Source: Candidatus Zixiibacteriota bacterium
GTDB taxonomy: Bacteria; Zixibacteria; MSB-5A5; GN15; FEB-12
DNA: 57,919 bases
Direction of reading: 5' to 3'
Assembly (NCBI GenBank): GCA_019038695.1
Contig: JAHOYZ010000005.1
Location: forward strand, 1 to 57,919
Position numbers and translations under genes: made by a program. Below the pieces are notes generated by a model that was not told the origin of the DNA, made no database searches, and saw only the letters and a program-made list of their open reading frames with translations. This document shows, in pieces, positions 57,745 to 57,919 of the stretch; position 1 is the stretch's first letter, and every line of letters begins with the position of its first letter.

Positions 57745-57919
57745 TCGTATTTCCTCACTTTGCCCTTCAGGTCGGCAATGGATGTCAGTTTCTTGCGTTT
57801 CAGGTACTGCCTCAGATCGCTTACAATCCTGACCGGGAGAGACGGCTCCACAAACAGGGCGGTTCCAATTTCGACCGCTGTCGCGCCGCACAGTATGAAC
57901 TCAATCACGTCCTCTGCAC
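57741..57919 (-). CDS. pyrD: Dihydroorotate dehydrogenase, C-terminal part
   Basis: The last 58 residues of a gene that continues beyond the window. EDVIEFILCGATAVEIGTAL, then FVEPSLPVRIVSDLRQYL matches the C terminus of class 1 PyrD enzymes, where GATAV and GTALF line the FMN phosphate site. The stop overlaps the pyrF start (ATGA), so the two pyrimidine genes form an operon in the order pyrD-pyrF. Confidence 0.85.
   Translation of the reverse strand, partial: AEDVIEFILCGATAVEIGTALFVEPSLPVRIVSDLRQYLKRKKLTSIADLKGKVRKYE

Overview
The window (57.9 kb, about half GC) is a chromosomal piece of a Gram-negative bacterium. It encodes a secretin, an LpxH-type lipid A enzyme, outer-membrane barrels and many periplasmic c-type cytochromes. 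The secreted repeat protein at the left edge ends in the C-terminal sorting-type module (PNPFNPTT followed by a small beta domain) common in the FCB superphylum. Together with Qmo/Dsr-type redox genes, multiheme cytochromes and a type B succinate dehydrogenase, this points by inference to an uncultured FCB lineage such as Zixibacteria; the window holds no marker gene that settles it.

Region by region. 1-1.4 kb: 3' end of a large secreted protein with near-identical tandem repeats, then a structured intergenic segment and a broken type III DNA methyltransferase. 2.4-11.7 kb: a complete-looking Tad/Flp pilus operon (pilin, prepilin peptidase, TadE, CpaB, secretin, TadG, TadZ, TadA, TadB, TadC and a 36-residue membrane microprotein), preceded by an excellent sigma-54 promoter and followed by a candidate cyclic-di-GMP-I riboswitch. 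13-16.5 kb: sdhCAB on the minus strand. 16.8-19 kb: a sensor kinase with a CX4CH site plus a response regulator. 19.2-26.5 kb: a minus-strand operon qmoA-qmoB-qmoC-dsrJ-dsrO-dsrP, a hybrid in which QmoABC takes the place usually held by DsrMK. 27-33 kb: a TetR regulator, a decaheme cytochrome, an MtrB-like barrel and an 11-heme/cytochrome b fusion, which together look like a conduit from quinol to the cell exterior; the barrel gene is split by one in-frame UGA. 33-36.4 kb: small cytochrome, small membrane and PH-like proteins, and a membrane-anchored protein built of 35 consecutive copies of a nine-residue repeat that I do not recognise.

36.5-45.4 kb: an outer-membrane metalloprotease/propeller/barrel protein; a regulatory block of RsbW-like kinase, STAS antagonist, ECF sigma factor, membrane anti-sigma factor and PrsW-like protease; a lipoprotein and a DUF2807 protein. 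45.7-57.9 kb: housekeeping genes (dciA, gyrB, tRNA-Arg, glutamate dehydrogenase, lpxH, pyrD-pyrF) mixed with acetyltransferases and a PEP/pyruvate-binding-domain protein.

The 13-34 kb part reads as a respiratory island: succinate dehydrogenase and the Qmo/Dsr hybrid exchange electrons with the quinone pool, while the cytochrome b/multiheme/barrel genes could carry electrons outward. The most unusual items are the QmoABC-DsrJOP hybrid, the nonapeptide-repeat protein, the heme-motif barrel with its in-frame UGA, and the candidate riboswitch with a built-in alternative pairing.
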